NCBI GenBank assembly: GCA_004296455.1 | Contig: AP018277.1 | Span: 62,001-126,000, forward strand | Length of the DNA: 64,000 nucleotides | Reading direction: 5' to 3' | Source of the DNA: Calothrix sp. NIES-4101 | GTDB taxonomy: Bacteria; Cyanobacteriota; Cyanobacteriia; Cyanobacteriales; Nostocaceae | Shown: positions 25,878 through 34,681 of the stretch, in pieces | How the letters are laid out: the number at the start of each line of letters is the position of its first letter | How positions within the stretch are numbered: the first letter of the stretch is position 1 | Made by a program: the position numbers and the translations under genes | The notes under the pieces: generated by a model | The model's database searches: none | Told to the model about the DNA's origin: nothing | The model's input: the letters and a program-made list of their open reading frames with translations, nothing else

Positions 25878-26207
25878 TCAAAAGGTTTCAGCTATTCGTT
25901 TTAGTTCTGTAATCAATCGATTAAGAGCTTTTTGAGCTGCTTTATATCCTGAAGCCTGCCGCCCCAACTTCAATTCAAATAAAATGCGATCGCGCATTGA
26001 CTCGAAATCCACAAAGTCATGAACAAAGGTGATGGCAGTTTTGGACACGAGCTCCGAATTTTCTTTTTGGAGATTCTGTATCTGGATTTTAAGCTTTTCT
26101 ATCTCCCCTTCGTGCCGTGTAATACTTGGGTGAGTTGATGGATTTACCCATGTAGGGGTAAAAGTAGCCAAGGCGCATTTTGCCGCCATGCGTCGTCTGT
26201 AAACCAT
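25878..26207 (-). CDS. Coiled-coil hypothetical protein with a MITE-derived N-terminus
   Basis: 109 residues. The first 18 (MVYRRRMAAKCALATFTP) are read from the end of the adjoining MITE (26155-26502); the rest is host sequence with a coiled coil (GEIEKLKIQIQNLQKENSEL) and a basic helical tail (AAQKALNRLITELKRI). The native start has been lost or replaced. No family is recognised, and it is uncertain whether it is expressed. Confidence 0.4.
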   Translation of the reverse strand: MVYRRRMAAKCALATFTPTWVNPSTHPSITRHEGEIEKLKIQIQNLQKENSELVSKTAITFVHDFVDFESMRDRILFELKLGRQASGYKAAQKALNRLITELKRIAETF

Positions 26208-26502
26208 ACTCAGACTATATTTCAGAAAAAAAACTAACTTTTACCTAAAATTTAGGATTTGGCAGACTAGATCCACTACTTTTAGCCGTACCATTTGAAC
26301 CCCTCTAATTTTTGTAGCCTGAAACCCTTGTGGTTACGTGACAAAATGCTGTACCAAATAACTTAGACTTTTATTGGTACAGTCAAAACCAGCTTTTTCT
26401 CTGTTTTTTGACGAAAAGAGCAATTTTATTTCTGTAACTCCTTCATAGCAAGCCTTTCAAGCTTTACGTGGCGGTAAAATGTGTCTTGGCTACTTTTACC
26501 CC
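26155..26502. mobile_element. 348-bp MITE with GGGGTAAAAGTAGCCAAG ends (intact copy)
   Basis: Its imperfect terminal inverted repeats are about 35 bp (GGGGTAAAAGTAGCCAAG...). TA is present at both flanks (26153-26154, 26503-26504), suggesting a TA duplication. The sequence matches, in reverse orientation, the two ends and middle of the element at 33931-37111, which is the same MITE carrying two IS insertions. No transposase is inside. Confidence 0.8.
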
Positions 26503-26720
26503 TATTGGTATCCAGGTTCTGTGGAGGGGTTTGTCAAAATTACACGACCTTTGTGAGGGCTGGCAGCTTGCAAAAAATACTTCACGGGAAAAGTCAGGTA
26601 TCGCTCTCAACACAGGCTTTTTAGGTCTATTTAGTACATTTGCACAGGGGAAGTTCAGACTAAAAAATGTTTTGCAGGAGTCTTTCAGGACTTTTATGGA
26701 AGCTTATAAGAATATACGTA

Positions 26721-27090
26721 GGGTCTGCTGAAAAAGTCTTCTAGTGGGCGTAGGGAACGGCGAACAGTCAACAGTTTTACCTTTATTTTTTCTGTTTTCT
26801 GTACTCCAATAAATCTGAATGCAAGTTTTTTAGGCTCTTCAGTTCTTTTTATGGAAAACTTAGCTAAAAATCCTTGAAAGCCTTATTACATAGGAATTTA
26901 GCCTCAAAAAGTATCATAGTTGCTTGTAATCATTGTTTTGTAAGGGTTTTACTGCAAAAAAACCTCAAGCTCCATAAAACTTGCCGAAGAGCCGTTTTTT
27001 AAACCTCAAACCCTTATTTCCTTGCACTTTCCCAGATAAAAATGCTGAAAGCATTGATAAATAAATGTTTTATAGTTATTGAGCAAGCCC
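26721..27090. mobile_element. Probable 370-bp MITE hosting a second MITE
   Basis: The ends GGGTCTGCTGAA and TTGAGCAAGCCC are imperfect inverted repeats, flanked on both sides by TACGTA (26715-26720, 27091-27096). The 161-bp MITE at 26833-26993, with its 8-bp duplication, lies inside; without it the element would be 201 bp. The TACGTA flank is itself a palindrome, so the duplication is less certain. Confidence 0.5.
26833..26993. mobile_element. 161-bp MITE, copy 2
   Basis: It appears the same as 5299-5459 base for base and has its own exact 8-bp target duplication GTTTTTTA (26825-26832, 26994-27001). Different duplications at the two sites show independent transposition rather than duplication of a larger segment. 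Confidence 0.85.
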
Positions 27091-27136
27091 TACGTAATGC
27101 TATAGGAAATGCTAATTAAAGTGATTAATAGTTAAG

Positions 27137-28210
27137 TTAAGATTGGCGAATGGGAATCTGAATTAAAAATTCTGTTCCTAATTCTGGCGTTGAGTAACAT
27201 TCAATTTTTCCACCATGTAATTCGACAATTATTTTGTAGCTAATCGTTAGTCCTAAACCAGTACCTTTGCCAATTGGCTTTGTTGTAAAAAATGGATCAA
27301 ATAATTTTGAAAGTACTGCTTTGTTTATTCCTTTACCATTATCAATAATACTAATAGCTATCCAATCTGAATTGACAAATCGAGTACAGATGGAGAGAGT
27401 TGGAATAAAGCTTGAGTCTCTTTGTAGAGTTGCATAGTGCTTGATATTTTCTTCTTCTAAAGCATCAATCGCATTAATAATTATATTCATAAATGCCTGA
27501 TTTAGTTGTCCTGAAAAACATTCTATTAAAGAAAATGCTTCATAATTTCTAATTATTCTAATTCCGTTTGGTAAATCTTGTGTTGGGATGAGACGATTAT
27601 TTAAAATTACGAGTGTACTTTCTATTCCCTCATGAATATCCACTTTTTTAAGCTTTGCTTCATCAATTCGAGAAAAATTCCGTAAAGAGAGAACAATATC
27701 ACGAATTCGCTCTGCTCCAATCTTCATTGAATGAAAAATTTTATCTATATCTTGAATAATAAATTCAAAGTCAAGTTCTTTTATTTTTGTTTGAATAACT
27801 AATACTGGTTCTGGATAATACTGTTTATAAAGTTGTAACAAATCTAATAAATCTTGAAAATAATTATTAGCATAATCTAAATTTCCATAAATAAAACTAA
27901 CTGGATTATTGATTTCATGAGCAATCCCAGCAACCATGACTCCGAGAGCAGACATTTTTTCAGATTCTATTAACTTTACTTGTAAAGCTTGGAGATTGGT
28001 GAGTGTATTTTCTAGTTCATCGCTGCGTTTTTTCAAGCTTGATTGTGACTTTTCGAGTTCTCTAATTGAATTTTTAAGAACTGCTTCTCTTAATTCGCCA
28101 GCTTCTTCAAGTTGTGTTCTGTCGCTTTCAGAACGTTCAAGCTTTTTTTTCAGAATACGAACCATTTTTTCCAACTCTTTAATTCTGCTCTCGTAATCTA
28201 TGGGTTCCAT
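27137..28210 (-). CDS. Histidine kinase partner of the FIST sensor
   Basis: 357 residues, soluble. A long coiled coil (about 5-85) leads into HisKA with the acceptor in [17 protein letters not shown] (His near 98), then HATPase with [14 protein letters not shown] and GTGLGLT boxes. There is no sensor or receiver domain of its own. Six bases upstream is a FIST-domain gene, so the pair is probably one split sensor kinase. A related kinase module recurs at 38941-40266 and at the end of the 1815-residue protein. Confidence 0.9.
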   Translation of the reverse strand: MEPIDYESRIKELEKMVRILKKKLERSESDRTQLEEAGELREAVLKNSIRELEKSQSSLKKRSDELENTLTNLQALQVKLIESEKMSALGVMVAGIAHEINNPVSFIYGNLDYANNYFQDLLDLLQLYKQYYPEPVLVIQTKIKELDFEFIIQDIDKIFHSMKIGAERIRDIVLSLRNFSRIDEAKLKKVDIHEGIESTLVILNNRLIPTQDLPNGIRIIRNYEAFSLIECFSGQLNQAFMNIIINAIDALEEENIKHYATLQRDSSFIPTLSICTRFVNSDWIAISIIDNGKGINKAVLSKLFDPFFTTKPIGKGTGLGLTISYKIIVELHGGKIECYSTPELGTEFLIQIPIRQS

Positions 28211-28216
28211 ACAAAT

Positions 28217-29383
28217 TTATTTTGTTCCTAGAAGCAGCGTTACAAATGTTTCTTGATGATAGTAAGTTGAACCCTGTGGTTCTAAGGGTGCAAATTCACC
28301 ATATGTATAAAATCCGCAAATAGGAATATTTTGGAAAAGTTCTTTTTTTACTAGCAGATATTCTTCTTTTGCCCTTGTACCCAAAAGCCAACGGCGACAG
28401 CAACACGAAAATAGTAAAATAGCTTCTGGTTGAGTTCCAGGATAGTTCTCTAAAGCAATGTTCAATGCAGTCTTAGATGCAGCAACAACCTGATTACGAT
28501 TAATGTCGGTGAAGCTAACCACTGCTTGTTCAGGAACGTTTCCTAAGAAGTGAATACAACCTGTTTCTAAGTCATAAGTACTTGGTACCCGCATATAATA
28601 GCGATCGCTATCTCCTTCGTATACAGCAAGTGGGTTTTCTGATGTTGGTGGACGTTCTCCTAAATAGCGTTGGTAAAATGACAGTGCAGATTCGCCATCT
28701 ATTTCATAAACTGCTGTCCCATGAGATTTTGTGACAATGTTCTTAATACCTATGGGTTCCCATCCACAAGCAATTCCATAGGAAAATAGAATATCTCCAG
28801 AGAAAATTAAAATTGGTAGAGAATCAGTCAGAACCTCTGTACCAAAAAATTGATAAGTTTTTTGAAACCGATATTGATCTCCAGCTGTTCCCCCAAGAAT
28901 GGGAATCTGTACACCCAAACTTTGCTTTAGTCCTTGAAGAATTAATTCTCCATTTGTTGTTAAGCCATCACCTGTATAACTAGCAGGTAAGCAAATACAT
29001 AATTTAGCTGGGGTGCTACTTTTTTGATTTGCTTGCTGAACAGCCTGTTCGGCAGCTACAATCGGCTTCTCTCTGGCTTCATACCCCACTCCAGCATGAA
29101 TTTCTACGGTATCGGAGGAAAAGAGCATGAGAGTTAGAGAATGTTCTTGAAAGCCCAATACAGACGACATTTCTCCATCTGTAGTGCAACCAATCAAAGC
29201 GATTTCCGGAAATACTCGATTGATTTCTTTGAGAATTAGTGAATGTTCAAAATCTATTGCTGCAAATAAAACACCTGCTTGAGGAAAAGTACCTTCTAAA
29301 TCCTTAGTACATTTTTCTAAAACTTCCTCAATAGCAAACAGAGAATCTGGGTCTTCGCTATGACCCACAACTACCTTCAGCAT
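28217..29383 (-). CDS. FIST-domain sensory protein
   Basis: 388 residues. The N-terminal FIST part (about 20-210) includes FPEIALIGCTTDGEMSS and ILGGTAGDQYRFQKTYQF; the FIST-C part includes YQRYLGE, NPLAVYE and a Cys-rich LLFSCCCRRWLLG before ICGFYTYGEFAPL. FIST domains are proposed to bind small ligands such as amino acids and usually occur with signalling modules. It has no membrane segment and is followed directly by the histidine kinase, which likely transmits its signal. Confidence 0.88.
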   Translation of the reverse strand: MLKVVVGHSEDPDSLFAIEEVLEKCTKDLEGTFPQAGVLFAAIDFEHSLILKEINRVFPEIALIGCTTDGEMSSVLGFQEHSLTLMLFSSDTVEIHAGVGYEAREKPIVAAEQAVQQANQKSSTPAKLCICLPASYTGDGLTTNGELILQGLKQSLGVQIPILGGTAGDQYRFQKTYQFFGTEVLTDSLPILIFSGDILFSYGIACGWEPIGIKNIVTKSHGTAVYEIDGESALSFYQRYLGERPPTSENPLAVYEGDSDRYYMRVPSTYDLETGCIHFLGNVPEQAVVSFTDINRNQVVAASKTALNIALENYPGTQPEAILLFSCCCRRWLLGTRAKEEYLLVKKELFQNIPICGFYTYGEFAPLEPQGSTYYHQETFVTLLLGTK

Positions 29384-29782
29384 TTTTATCTCCTTGGAAC
29401 AGTATTCAGGATTAAAGTTAGATTTTGAGCTTCATTGCCAAAACCAACTTTTTAAGCATGTATATTTTTTGCTGTTGCTCGCTTGATTTCTCAGTACAAC
29501 AAGCTCTGACTGTCTTAGTATTCAGTTTGCCCAAAATTAATCAGCTAGTAACAAGATAAAGAAACGATTTGGTAGTAAAACAGCCTCAGAATAATTTTCC
29601 TTATCAGGAGATAAAAGCATTTTTGATACTCAGTACAGATCAGTCTTTACTTGAGTTCAAAGATGAGTTTTGATCCTTTCCCCTCTGTTGTGTATTTTGA
29701 AGAGATAACATTGGGTATTACTAACTGCGATCGCTCACAATTCACTTGCTTTAAAATAATAAAAAACTTGAGCAATAATAAT
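29384..29782. other. Intergenic region upstream of the FIST operon
   Basis: No gene or repeat is evident. It should contain the promoter for the FIST-kinase operon. A HIP1-like GCGATCGC lies near 29729. Confidence 0.4.
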
Positions 29783-29796
29783 TTAACGCTCTTTCA

Positions 29797-30396
29797 TCAC
29801 TCTGAGGTACAGTAACAGCAATGAGTAAACCAATTACGAATTTCATTTAAAGAGACTTTATTAAAAGCTATTTCAATAGCTTGTGCCAAATCTGGGTAAG
29901 TTCGGGCACCAATAGAACGTAGTGTCTCTTTAATTTTTGACCAGCAATTTTCAATTGGTGAAAACTCAGGAGAGTATGGTGGTAAATAAATTAATATAGC
30001 TCCTGCATCTTCAATCAATTTCTCAATATCTTTACCTAGATGAATAGAGCAATTATCCATAACAACACAAGCACCCTTCCAAAGTTTTGGGACTAATTTT
30101 TGAGAAATAAAAGCTTCAAATGTTAATCCATCAGTTGCACCCAAAATACTATATTGAGCAATGAGACCTCTCATACCTATTGCACCAATTAAAGAAACAT
30201 TTTTGCTACGTTTATGGGGACGTTTACTATACGCCCTTTTTCCTTTACGGGCACGAGCATTTTTTCTTATTAAAGACAAATTAACACCTGCTTCATCAAT
30301 AAATATAAGGTTTTCAGGCAAAATGGCTTGAATTCTTAACCAAAACTCTACTCTTAACTTCTGAACTCTTTCAGTTTCTTTTTCCGAAGCGTGCAA
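29797..30396 (-). CDS. IS630 transposase catalytic frame, copy B
   Basis: It matches copy A up to HCCYCTS, with the last residue changed by the different flank. All three acidic catalytic residues are present (FIDEAG, VMDNCS, SPIENCW). Confidence 0.85.
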   Translation of the reverse strand: MHASEKETERVQKLRVEFWLRIQAILPENLIFIDEAGVNLSLIRKNARARKGKRAYSKRPHKRSKNVSLIGAIGMRGLIAQYSILGATDGLTFEAFISQKLVPKLWKGACVVMDNCSIHLGKDIEKLIEDAGAILIYLPPYSPEFSPIENCWSKIKETLRSIGARTYPDLAQAIEIAFNKVSLNEIRNWFTHCCYCTSE

Positions 30397-30806
30397 TGTT
30401 TTTTTTTACCGTGATGCCTATCTTCTTTAACATTCTATCGACTGTTGAGCGACCGATAAGAACACCTGTTTTTTGTTCTAAAGAAATACGAATTTCTGCC
30501 AACGTAGCATCATTATTTGCTTCTACAATTTCTTCAAGAATTTTTAATTGCTGTTCGTTTAATTTCGGTGGAGTTTGCTCTTCCCTCACTTTCGGAGCAA
30601 TATTTCCTGTTTCTCGATATTGTTTGAGTATTTTTTGAACAAAGCTTAAAGCAACTTTAAATCGAGTTGCAAGCTCGCGTTGTGATATTTTATCTTCGAG
30701 ATAGGTATCAACTATCTTCTGGCGTAAGTCAATTGAGTATGGTTTCATTTAGAATTTTTACCAGATGCACTACCTGATTAAATATCGTACCTCATCAGAC
30801 TGAGAA
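29803..30806 (-). mobile_element. IS630-family element, copy B, without its usual termini
   Basis: Homology to copy A runs from TGAGGTACAG on the left to CAGACTGAGAA on the right, so the outer 15-20 bp present in copies A and C (TAGCG(T/C)TTC...) are absent. The interior appears the same as copy A. Confidence 0.8.
30371..30748 (-). CDS. IS630 transposase N-terminal frame, copy B
   Basis: It has the same protein sequence as copy A, with the same nine-A run at the overlap with the catalytic frame. Confidence 0.85.
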   Translation of the reverse strand: MKPYSIDLRQKIVDTYLEDKISQRELATRFKVALSFVQKILKQYRETGNIAPKVREEQTPPKLNEQQLKILEEIVEANNDATLAEIRISLEQKTGVLIGRSTVDRMLKKIGITVKKNIARFGKRN

Positions 30807-31122
30807 TAATTTGCGGCTCATTATTCAACCATATGGATTTTTCAATTTAATCAAGCCTTGGCTCACTGTTTTTAATATTCCAAGCCTACAATCTGGATTT
30901 TTAAAGCTAATAAATATTATGAATCAATTTAGCGGCTATGTAGCATTTCATTCTGAATAAGTTAATATACAGTTATTTTACTTTAGCCAGAGTGATGAAA
31001 GAGCGTTAATAACCTACCTTGCGGGAAGTCTCAGTCTACGTTCCTCTCAATGACGATAGGGAGCATCTTGCTCCCTGACGACACATATCTAATTTTGCAC
31101 AAACACTTAGCTCAAAATTTCT

Positions 31123-31252
31123 ACAGAACTTACGCAAACACTATTTGCTATTGCGACTGTAACGTAGTGTAGGGAAGCAATCCCAGAGTTTTTAGCGATT
31201 ACTTCGCTTCGCTCGTAATGACGCAAAATCGTAGTTAGTGCGTAAGTTCTGT
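31123..31252. mobile_element. 130-bp inverted-repeat element (MITE-like)
   Basis: The ends ACAGAACTTACGCA and TGCGTAAGTTCTGT form a perfect 14-bp inverted repeat. The inside includes the TAACGTAGTG / GTAATGACGC style found in cyanobacterial dispersed repeats. Confidence 0.65.
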
Positions 31253-31276
31253 TCTAATAAAGCATTAATTTATAGA

Positions 31277-31448
31277 GCTGACTTTTCCCGTTAAGTCTGG
31301 AAACATGGATATAGTCAGGATTTCAGGCCACAGTCTTATTATCAATAAAAGACGTTTAATGATAATAAAATAACGGGAGAATAGGAATTTTAGGATAGCA
31401 CTCCTGATCGCGATCACTGTGATAGTAAAGATAACGGGAAAAGTCAGC
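31277..31448. mobile_element. 172-bp inverted-repeat element (MITE-like)
   Basis: The ends GCTGACTTTTCCCGTTA and TAACGGGAAAAGTCAGC form a perfect 17-bp inverted repeat. A partial match to the end (ACGGGAAAAGTCAG) lies at about 26583. No clear target duplication is visible. Confidence 0.65.
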
Positions 31449-31955
31449 AAAGAAATTTATCTCTTCAGGTAGCTCGTGACTTCATTTTGCAACATCTTGA
31501 ACAAAAGGTGGGCTTAATCGCACATAATCAAATTACTGTCAATGCGTAAGTTCTGGTTTAGTCGAGAAACAGTAATTGGGGAATAATAAGTTTTGGTGTT
31601 TATAAATATAGAATAGCATTGGTACTTAAAATACGTTCCAAAATAGGTTTCTGTAGGATTCACCTAAAACCTGATGTAGGGCAATCTGGCAAGTTTTTCG
31701 CAAGCCTAAAGCCTAAATTCACACATCAGAGCCTAAAAATACTGAAATGAGGGATTTCGACTTACTATTGAAATCCTTAATTTAACTGGATTGCTTTAGC
31801 TGATAGATGGAAACTTTCGGGTTAATAAATGGTGCAAGATATCAGGAAGGCTACTTGCAGCCGCTCAGCAGGAACGTTATGCGTCTAATTAGTAAAGCTT
31901 GTAACTGAGTTTCTGCCGAACATTAAAACATTTGGTTAAGTGAGGTTGTGGACTT

Positions 31956-32645
31956 GTGCATGAAGAGTACCTCGAATTAGATCACCTTTTTATTTGGGTA
32001 TCTCCGGATGCACCTGAGAAGGAAGTACTGGTGAAGGCTGGTTTCAAGCTTGATGAGGAAGTCAATGTCCATCATGGTCAAGGAACTGCTTCGATCACGC
32101 TTTCATTTGAGAACACCTACATCGAGCTGGTCTGGATCACTGATGAAGATGCCGCAGCAAAAGCTGGGCGGACAATTAATACAAATTTGCTTGCCCGCGC
32201 AAATTGGACTGATACCGATGCTTGTCCTTTTGGAATTGCCCTACGACGAAAGAACGGATCTGCGGCGGCGTTACCTTTCGCGGTTCGCCCCTTTCATGCT
32301 GAGTGGATGAAGGCAAACGACACGGTTATGTACGCCGAAAGTGCATCTGATCTCGAAACGCCTCTCATCTTTGTTATTCCGCCTGCGATGGATTGGGCTG
32401 CGGCAGTGGCAGGAGATGCGAATCTCCGCGATTCGATATGCCACCCGATTGGTTCACGTGAACTTACACTCACGCAAGTCACGATCGCCAACACAAAATC
32501 TGATGTCGCGGCATTGGGGACACATATTAATGCACTACAATTTAAGGTTGGATCGTCACCCTTGGTTTTGCTTACACTCGATGATGGCAGACAAGGACAA
32601 GCGATTAGCTTTGAACCTATGCTCCCACTCAAGATTCAGCTATAG
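31956..32645 (+). CDS. Glyoxalase-like (VOC superfamily) protein
   Basis: 229 residues from a GTG start. The opening LDHLFIWVSPDAP, followed by AGFKLDEEVNVHHGQGTASITLSFENTYIELVWI, is the first module of a glyoxalase-like domain; a second module is suggested by LTLTQVTIAN and LVLLTLDDG. The metal or substrate ligands cannot be assigned. Its codon use is visibly more GC-rich than its surroundings, consistent with separate acquisition. The gene stands alone between insertion sequences and looks intact. Confidence 0.7.
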   Translation: MHEEYLELDHLFIWVSPDAPEKEVLVKAGFKLDEEVNVHHGQGTASITLSFENTYIELVWITDEDAAAKAGRTINTNLLARANWTDTDACPFGIALRRKNGSAAALPFAVRPFHAEWMKANDTVMYAESASDLETPLIFVIPPAMDWAAAVAGDANLRDSICHPIGSRELTLTQVTIANTKSDVAALGTHINALQFKVGSSPLVLLTLDDGRQGQAISFEPMLPLKIQL

Positions 32646-33112
32646 ATGAATGTATGCTTAGCTCCTGCATAACAACCGCACTGCACCGGAACATATCAAC
32701 ATAGTCGGTTAAGTTGCAAAGGTTATCTGCTTCTTAAAGCAGTGCTTCAAACCAAATAATGAGAAATTAAGCTCAACTTATATAATGCAAATGTATTATA
32801 TAGGGCTTAAACCCTTGTTGCATAAGCAACCTAGCCTTGAACGTCAATATATGTCTACCCATGTAAGCGATAGAACAAATAGCACATCTGTGGTATGCTC
32901 AAAAGTGGCTGGTAAACGCCTCAAATTTGCTCCGCAAGACCCTTTGACAATTTGTACCCAGTAAAAAATTGGAGAGAAAGTAGTTTATGATCTGCTTGAG
33001 CCGGATGCGGTTTGCATCGCACGTCCAGTTCTGAGGGGGCGTGGTGGTTATAGCGATATAGTCCTGCTACCCGATCACCGTGATGCCAACTACCTAAAAG
33101 TTGCTGTTTAAA
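32646..33112. other. Intergenic region with a group II intron tail
   Basis: No gene. The 3' part (32998-33074) resembles the end of a group II intron; the 5' part (32646-32990) shows nothing that I can identify. Confidence 0.4.
32998..33074 (+). other. Group II intron 3'-end remnant (domains V-VI like)
   Basis: GAGCCGGATGCGG ... GCACGTCCAGTTCT followed by GAGGGGGCGTGG and ending CTGCTACCCGAT resembles bacterial group II intron domain V and the 3' end. The hairpin tip and one stem pair (CCAG instead of CCGG) are off consensus, and no reverse transcriptase frame is upstream, so it is a dead fragment. Confidence 0.5.
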
Positions 33113-33787
33113 TTACCTTCCACAGTTTTCAAGCTGATTAATTGTGACTGCTTCCCCTCTTGTATCCCAGGATCGGTTTTCAGTAGAAATATAACAAGTT
33201 CCTGTAGATTTTTTGTACACGGCAATTTCAGTCCCAGGACGACTAGTATTATAGTCAGATGGTACAGGTGTATCGCTCTTACTACCCCATTGAACTATTC
33301 TTTCTGAACCGTCTCGATTAGCCCATGATAAATTGCGACTGGAAATATACCAATTCCCATTAGATGGTCGCCACACTGCTATTTCAGTCCCAGGACGACT
33401 AGTGTTGTAGTCGGATTGTACGGGTATGTCGCCCCTAGTACCCCATTGAACTATTCTTTCTGAACCGTCCCGATTAACCCATGATAAATTGCGACTGGAA
33501 ATATACCAGTTCCCATCAGATGGTCGCCACACTGCTATTTCAGTGATTCCGTCGCCATTATAGTCTGCGGGAACGGGAATATCTCCACGGGTTCCCCATT
33601 GCACAGTTAAATTACCTCGTGCTGTTCTAATTGTCCATATTCCCGTTGATTGATCCCAGGATAATACTTCGTCTGTGACTCTATCTCCATCAAAGTCTTG
33701 AGCTAATACTTTTTGAGATGGCAATACAGATACGAGTGGTGTCGCTATTAAAGCTAGCAGCAATAGAAGGCGATGATATCTGAACAT
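33113..33787 (-). CDS. Secreted VCBS/FG-GAP-repeat protein
   Basis: 224 residues from the ATG at 33787. A signal peptide (LLLLLALIATPLVSVLPSQKVLA) is followed by DFDGDRVTDEVLSWD and three near-identical blocks of about 50 residues: QWG(T/S)(R/K)(G/S)D(I/T)PV, then DYN, then TEIAVWRPS(D/N)GNWYISSRNLSW. The DxDGDxxxD pattern is a calcium-binding motif seen in FG-GAP/VCBS beta-propeller repeats. It is probably exported and surface-exposed. Codons further upstream in the same frame run into the MITE at 33931 and are not credible. Confidence 0.75.
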   Translation of the reverse strand: MFRYHRLLLLLALIATPLVSVLPSQKVLAQDFDGDRVTDEVLSWDQSTGIWTIRTARGNLTVQWGTRGDIPVPADYNGDGITEIAVWRPSDGNWYISSRNLSWVNRDGSERIVQWGTRGDIPVQSDYNTSRPGTEIAVWRPSNGNWYISSRNLSWANRDGSERIVQWGSKSDTPVPSDYNTSRPGTEIAVYKKSTGTCYISTENRSWDTRGEAVTINQLENCGR

Positions 33788-34078
33788 GAATACAACTCCA
33801 CAAACATCACTTACATATGTTTTATTAGATACAACAACACTATGAACAATTTCCGATAAAATACCATAAAAACCAGGTAGCCTTATCGCGCATCTTTTTA
33901 GTTTGCCTGTTAGTTTGCCTGGGTTTACACGGGGTAAAAGTAGCCAAGACACATTTTACTGCCACGTAAAGCTTGAAAGACTTGCTATGAAGGAGTTACA
34001 GAAATAAAATTGCTCTTTTCGTCAAAAAACAGAGAAAAAGCTGGTTTTGACTGTACCAATAAAAGTCTATAGAGTTTC

Positions 34079-34681
34079 CTATGCTAGTAAGGTACAGTAA
34101 CAGCAATGAGTAAACCAATTACGAATTTCATTTAAAGAGACTTTATTAAAAGCTATTTCAATAGCTTGTGCCAAATCTAGGTAAGTTCGGGCACCAATAG
34201 AACGTAGTGTCTCTTTAATTTTTGACCAGCAATTTTCAATTGGTGAAAACTCAGGAGAGTATGGTGGTAAATAAATTAATATAGCTCCTGCATCTTCAAT
34301 CAATTTTTCAATATCTTTACCTAGATGAATAGAGCAATTATCCATAACAACACAAGCACCCTTCCAAAGTTTTGGGACTAATTTTTGAGAAATAAAAGCT
34401 TCAAATGTTAATCCATCAGTTGCACCCAAAATACTATATTGAGCAATGAGACCTCTCATACCTATTGCACCAATTAAAGAAACATTTTTGCTACGTTTAT
34501 GGGGACGTTTACTATACGCTCTTTTTCCTTTAAGGGCACGAGCATTTTTTCTTATTAAAGACAAATTAACACCTGCTTCATCAATAAATATAAGGTTTTC
34601 AGGCAAAATGGCTTGAATTCTTAACCAAAACTCTACTCTTAACTTCTGAACTCTTTCAGTTTCTTTTTCCGAAGCGTGCAA
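34079..34681 (-). CDS. IS630 transposase catalytic frame, copy C
   Basis: It resembles copy A with a few changes (ALKGKRAY for ARKGKRAY, TYLDL for TYPDL). The catalytic DDE residues are retained. Confidence 0.85.
   Translation of the reverse strand: MHASEKETERVQKLRVEFWLRIQAILPENLIFIDEAGVNLSLIRKNARALKGKRAYSKRPHKRSKNVSLIGAIGMRGLIAQYSILGATDGLTFEAFISQKLVPKLWKGACVVMDNCSIHLGKDIEKLIEDAGAILIYLPPYSPEFSPIENCWSKIKETLRSIGARTYLDLAQAIEIAFNKVSLNEIRNWFTHCCYCTLLA

Larger units (their letters stand above)
29783..31009. mobile_element. IR-bounded element containing IS630 copy B
   Basis: Perfect 22-bp inverted repeats (starting TTAACGCTCTTTCATC) lie at 29783-29804 and 30988-31009. The left one abuts IS630 copy B; about 180 bp of unrelated AT-rich sequence separates the IS from the right one. 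Either IS630 B entered a small MITE near its left end, or the IS acquired new ends. A TA at the junctions (29784-29785, 31007-31008) would fit an IS630-type duplication. Confidence 0.55.
31010..31955. other. Repeat-rich intergenic region
   Basis: No credible gene. It holds two inverted-repeat elements (31123-31252 and 31277-31448) and a lone half-end TGCGTAAGTTCTG near 31548. The AT-rich stretch 31560-31950 shows nothing further that I can support. Confidence 0.45.

Noticed and set aside
26468-26731. 87-codon frame starting in the MITE end
   Set aside because: It crosses from the MITE into sequence that looks like a degenerate IS end (KKVL.. then GGGTCTGCTGAA); no conserved features or ribosome site.
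31265-31450. 61-codon minus-strand frame
   Set aside because: It lies almost entirely inside the 172-bp inverted-repeat element and has no protein-like features.
33788-33952. N-terminal extension of the VCBS-repeat protein
   Set aside because: The extension reads into the MITE end at 33931; the downstream ATG gives a proper signal peptide.
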